Source: an uncultured Collinsella sp. | Lineage (GTDB): Bacteria; Actinomycetota; Coriobacteriia; Coriobacteriales; Coriobacteriaceae | NCBI GenBank assembly: GCA_902494585.1 | Contig: CABUUD010000017.1 | Location: 1 to 25,131 of the forward strand | Direction of reading: 5' to 3' | Length of the DNA stretch: 25,131 nt | Made by a program: the position numbers and the translations under genes | The notes under the pieces: generated by a model | What the model saw: only the letters and a program-made list of their open reading frames with translations | What the model was told of the DNA's origin: nothing | The model's database searches: none | In this document: in pieces, positions 22,749 to 25,131 of the stretch | How the letters are laid out: each line of letters starts with the position of its first letter | How positions within the stretch are numbered: position 1 is the stretch's first letter

Positions 22749-22810
22749 TCGCTCGCCGAATGAGGGATGATAAACCCCTATCAATCGAGATACTTATTTA
22801 TTAAACGACG

Positions 22811-22882
22811 GTACACGACGCTGTCGTACGAATGTCAACGGTGTTCGCATAGTCGATGGCCGTTGATATAGTTGACATCAAC
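22811..22882 (+). promoter_or_regulatory. Promoter and operator-like repeats ahead of the double-cubane reductase genes
   Basis: TTCGCA (22844-22849) and an extended -10, TGA-TATAGT (hexamer 22867-22872), are spaced by 17 bases, with start near 22879. GTTGA-CA-TCAAC (22871-22882) overlaps the start site. Its half ATGTCAAC recurs inverted at about 22832-22839. A further hairpin, ACGAC-GCT-GTCGT, is at 22815-22827. This is the densest set of regulatory-looking repeats in the window. Confidence 0.55.
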
Positions 22883-22902
22883 TTGTAAAGGAGGGTGCGC
22901 AC

Positions 22903-22971
22903 ATGCCGCAGACGACATACATTCGCCGCGTTGCCGCGCGCGCCCTGTATATGGCTCGGAGTCGCATATGA
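22903..22971 (+). CDS. 22-residue leader ORF, arginine-rich
   Basis: The ATG at 22903 has a near-ideal AAAGGAGGG (22887-22895) 7 bases upstream and lies about 25 bases after the predicted transcription start. The product is MPQTTYIRRVAARALYMARS plus two residues, with five arginines in 22. It ends at TGA 22969-22971, 160 bases before the next gene. It could be a leader peptide used for attenuation or translational coupling, or a small protein. The ribosome site is better than that of most genes here, which is the main support. Confidence 0.45.
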   Translation: MPQTTYIRRVAARALYMARSRI

Positions 22972-23133
22972 GCAGGTATGTTCACGGCTCCGGGAGAGAC
23001 GACGCACAACTAAATAACTGTCCGCAAGGCAGGTTCCCCAAAATTCCGGGTTTGAGCACGGCCGGGCAATCGCCGTCCGCCGTGCATCGATACCGCTGTT
23101 ATCCGTATTTGGTTCGAGAGGGGGGGAGCCGTC
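22972..23133 (+). other. Structured untranslated leader of the reductase gene
   Basis: No gene. Two hairpins are visible: CTGtCC-GCAA-GGCAG near 23022-23036 with a GNRA-type loop, and GCACGGC/GCCGTGC (23056-23062 with 23079-23085). I do not recognise a known riboswitch or T-box. A GAGGGGGGGAG ribosome site precedes the next ATG. Confidence 0.35.
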
Positions 23134-24417
23134 ATGGCTGAAGAATTCGATTTCCATCCGATGTGGGAGAGCCTCGGCATGAATCTTGCCGACCACGACA
23201 TGCTGCTGGGCGCCGTGGGCCAGATGTACGGCGATATGTTCCTGACGCAGAACAATCGCCCCAAGTCCACGTCCTACCTGGATTTTGTCGCCACCAACAT
23301 CCACAGCGGCCGTATTAAGGAGATGCTCGACAAGAAGGAGGCTGGCGAGGCCACTAAGATCGTCGGTTCGTTCTGCGTGTACGTGCCCGAGGAGATCGTA
23401 CTTGCCTGTGACGGCATCCCCGTGGGCCTGTGCTCGGGTGCCGATTGGGCAACCGATAAGGTCGAGGAGCACCTGCCGCGCAACACCTGTCCGCTTATCA
23501 AGAGCTTTGCCGGCTTTAGGCTGGGCGAGGTCTGCCCCTACATTGAGTCGAGTGACCTGGTGGTGGGTGAGAACACCTGCGACGGCAAGAAAAAGGCCTA
23601 CGAGTTCTTTGCCACGCAAAAGAACATGTACGTCATGGATATTCCCAACGTTCACGACGAGTCGACGCTCGTGACCTGGAAGGCCGAGGTCAAGAAGCTC
23701 GCCGCCAAGATCGAGGAAGAGTGCGGCGTCAAGATTACGCCCGAGCGTCTGAAGGCCGCCATCCACGCCGTCAATGAGAAGCGTCGCGCCCTGCAGCGCC
23801 TCGCAGCCACGCGCGCTGCCGACCCGGCGCCCATCAGCGGTCTCGATAGCCTGCTGACCGTTCAGGCCGCCTTTATGGACGACACGCTGCGTCTGACCGG
23901 AGCCATCAACGATATGGCGGCTGAGTGCGAGCAGCGTGTCGAGGCCGGCGAGGGCGTGGCGCCCAAGGGGACCAAGCGCATCCTGTACACCGGTACGCCC
24001 ATGGCCGTGCCCAACTGGAAGCTGTTCAACCTTATCGAGAAGGCCGGCGGCGTCGTGGTGGGCGAGGAGTCCTGCACGGGCTCGCGCTACTACAAGGACC
24101 TGGTCGACGAGTCCGGCGAGACGGTCGACGAGATGCTCGACGCCATCGCCGAGCGCTACTTTAAGATCAACTGCGCCGTCTTTACGCCCAACGATCAGCG
24201 TATGAAGGACATTGTCCAGATGGCCAAGGACCTGCATGCCGACGGTATCGTCGACGTGGCCCTGCAGTTCTGCACGCTCTACGAGATGGAGTCGTTTGCC
24301 GTGGAGAAGGCCGCCGAGGAGGCGGGCATTCCGTTTATGCACATCACGACGGACTACGCCGGCGAGGATGCAGGCCAACTGCAAACCAGGATCGAGGCTT
24401 TCTTGGAAACCATTTAG
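23134..24417 (+). CDS. Double-cubane-cluster reductase / 2-hydroxyacyl-CoA dehydratase (HgdB-like) family protein
   Basis: A 427-residue cytosolic Fe-S protein of the family holding 2-hydroxyacyl-CoA dehydratase subunits and the double-cubane-cluster proteins (DCCP). The cysteine pattern fits DCCP: GSFCVYVPEE (Cys81), GLCSG (Cys100), NTCPLIKS (Cys119), CPYIE (Cys134), ENTCDGKKKAYE (Cys149), then EESCTG (Cys314) and QFCTLYEME (Cys380) in the second half. Such proteins do difficult low-potential reductions and need an ATP-dependent activase for electrons. No activase gene is inside the window. The physiological substrate is unknown. The ATG at 23134 has a G-rich Shine-Dalgarno. A paralogue follows 154 bases on, with hairpin element C between them. 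Confidence 0.88.
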   Translation: MAEEFDFHPMWESLGMNLADHDMLLGAVGQMYGDMFLTQNNRPKSTSYLDFVATNIHSGRIKEMLDKKEAGEATKIVGSFCVYVPEEIVLACDGIPVGLCSGADWATDKVEEHLPRNTCPLIKSFAGFRLGEVCPYIESSDLVVGENTCDGKKKAYEFFATQKNMYVMDIPNVHDESTLVTWKAEVKKLAAKIEEECGVKITPERLKAAIHAVNEKRRALQRLAATRAADPAPISGLDSLLTVQAAFMDDTLRLTGAINDMAAECEQRVEAGEGVAPKGTKRILYTGTPMAVPNWKLFNLIEKAGGVVVGEESCTGSRYYKDLVDESGETVDEMLDAIAERYFKINCAVFTPNDQRMKDIVQMAKDLHADGIVDVALQFCTLYEMESFAVEKAAEEAGIPFMHITTDYAGEDAGQLQTRIEAFLETI

Positions 24418-24432
24418 GGCTATCCGCCTCGG

Positions 24433-24534
24433 CGGCTTCCCCAGGCACCCGATCTTGCCGTTCTAACTGTCGCTTGCGTACCAAAGTACGCGGCGCTCCT
24501 CTTTCACGGCAACCTCGAGCACCTGGGAAAGCCG
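24433..24534. repeat. Structured hairpin element C (102 nt)
   Basis: Outer arms CGGCTTCCCCAGG (24433-24445) and CCTGGGAAAGCCG (24522-24534) pair at 12 of 13 positions. An inner TTGCCGT/ACGGCAA helix (24455-24461 with 24506-24512) and an apical GCGTAC-CAAA-GTACGC (24476-24491) follow. CTCCTCTTTC is at 24496-24505. The layout matches elements A and B downstream of rnpB. Confidence 0.75.
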
Positions 24535-24571
24535 TTTCCTTGGTTGGTTAAAAGGTTTGTTAAGGAGCTAT

Positions 24572-25131
24572 ATGTCGGAATATATTGAGCAGCCGTTGCC
24601 GTCCACGTTTGAGGAGTTCAACGAACAGCGCAAGGCGTCGTTTATTCGCGTCAAGGATTACAAGCAGGCCGGTAATCGCCTAGTCGGTTTTTTGTGCAGC
24701 TATACGCCGCTCGAGATTATCGATGCCGCGGGGGCTGCGAGCGTGGCGCTGTGTGGCACGTCCGACGAGGTGATTCCCGAGGCCGAGAAGGTGCTACCGG
24801 CAAACCTCTGCCCACTCATCAAGTCGACGTACGGTTTTGCCTATTCGCAAAAGTGCCCGTTTACGTACTTTAGCGACATGATCATCGGCGAGACCACCTG
24901 CGACGGCAAGAAGAAGATGTACGAGCTACTCAACGAGCTCAAGCGCACGCACACTCTGCATCTTCCGCAGGGTCGCGATCGCGCCTACGAGCGTGAAGGC
25001 TGGTACGAGGAGTGCCGCCTGCTCAAGGAGGAGCTCGAGGGTTTCTACGGCATCACGATTACCGACGATGACCTGCGCGCTGCCGTCCGTCGTCGCAACC
25101 GCTTGCGTGCGGCCCAGCTCGACATGTTTGC
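24572..25131 (+). CDS. Second double-cubane-cluster reductase-family protein, N-terminal part (runs off window)
   Basis: A paralogue of the preceding gene; 186 residues are visible. The ATG at 24572 has AAGGAG (24562-24567) 4 bases upstream. The cysteines fall at the same relative spacing as in the first copy: Cys42, 61, 80, 95 and 110, against 81, 100, 119, 134 and 149. They lie in LCSYTPLE, ALCG, NLCPLIKS, KCPFT and TTCDGKKKMYE. The N terminus is about 39 residues shorter. Two adjacent members suggest either a heterodimer, as in 2-hydroxyacyl-CoA dehydratases, or two enzymes of different substrate range. The remaining C-terminal half and any activase gene lie past the edge. Confidence 0.87.
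   Translation, partial: MSEYIEQPLPSTFEEFNEQRKASFIRVKDYKQAGNRLVGFLCSYTPLEIIDAAGAASVALCGTSDEVIPEAEKVLPANLCPLIKSTYGFAYSQKCPFTYFSDMIIGETTCDGKKKMYELLNELKRTHTLHLPQGRDRAYEREGWYEECRLLKEELEGFYGITITDDDLRAAVRRRNRLRAAQLDMF

Noticed and set aside
22872..23141. An 89-residue plus-strand frame across the reductase leader
   Set aside because: Poor start, no ribosome site and no family features. The 22-codon ORF in another frame has a far better ribosome site.

Overview
The window looks like chromosome from a high-GC, anaerobic actinobacterium of the Coriobacteriia, most like Collinsella. This is inferred from the gene content (fermentative and redox genes, double-cubane reductases, a four-domain S1 protein), GC-rich codons with frequent GTG and TTG starts, and the style of the intergenic palindromes. 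No database search was run. All genes look intact except the two cut by the window edges. I see no phage, transposase, tRNA, rRNA or CRISPR array.

Layout. Positions 1-2915 hold the end of argG and all of argH (the last two steps of arginine synthesis), with a possible 56-residue ORF between them. Next come ndk (3301-3705) and rpiB on the minus strand (3883-4350), each with a strong terminator. A cysteine desulfidase-type Fe-S enzyme (4620-5939) converges on a HAD phosphatase (5936-6694, minus) so tightly that the two stop codons share the bases CTAG. Then come rpsA (7010-8176) and the RNase P RNA gene rnpB (about 8516-8879). Downstream of rnpB lie two tandem hairpin elements of about 100 nt and a YigZ-family gene. 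A C_GCAxxG_C_C redox protein (minus) is divergent from a metY-type sulfhydrylase. An MFS exporter, xpt, and a short GGQ release-factor-like protein follow. On the minus strand are a lipid-kinase-family gene and a CLC transporter.

From 17288 to 22701 there is a molybdenum block on the plus strand: moeA, a mog/moaB-type gene, modA, modB and modC. Together they import molybdate and insert it into molybdopterin. ModB is unusual in carrying a signal peptide and an extracytoplasmic domain of about 185 residues ahead of the permease. The window ends with two tandem genes of the double-cubane-cluster reductase (HgdB-like) family. The first is preceded by a good promoter and a 22-codon leader ORF, and the second runs off the edge.

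The most novel-looking signal is a family of three structured elements of 98-102 nt (8895-8993, 9002-9099, 24433-24534). Their long outer stems differ in sequence but stay complementary, while short motifs sit at nearly constant offsets. A second, unrelated palindrome family flanks the release-factor-like gene.
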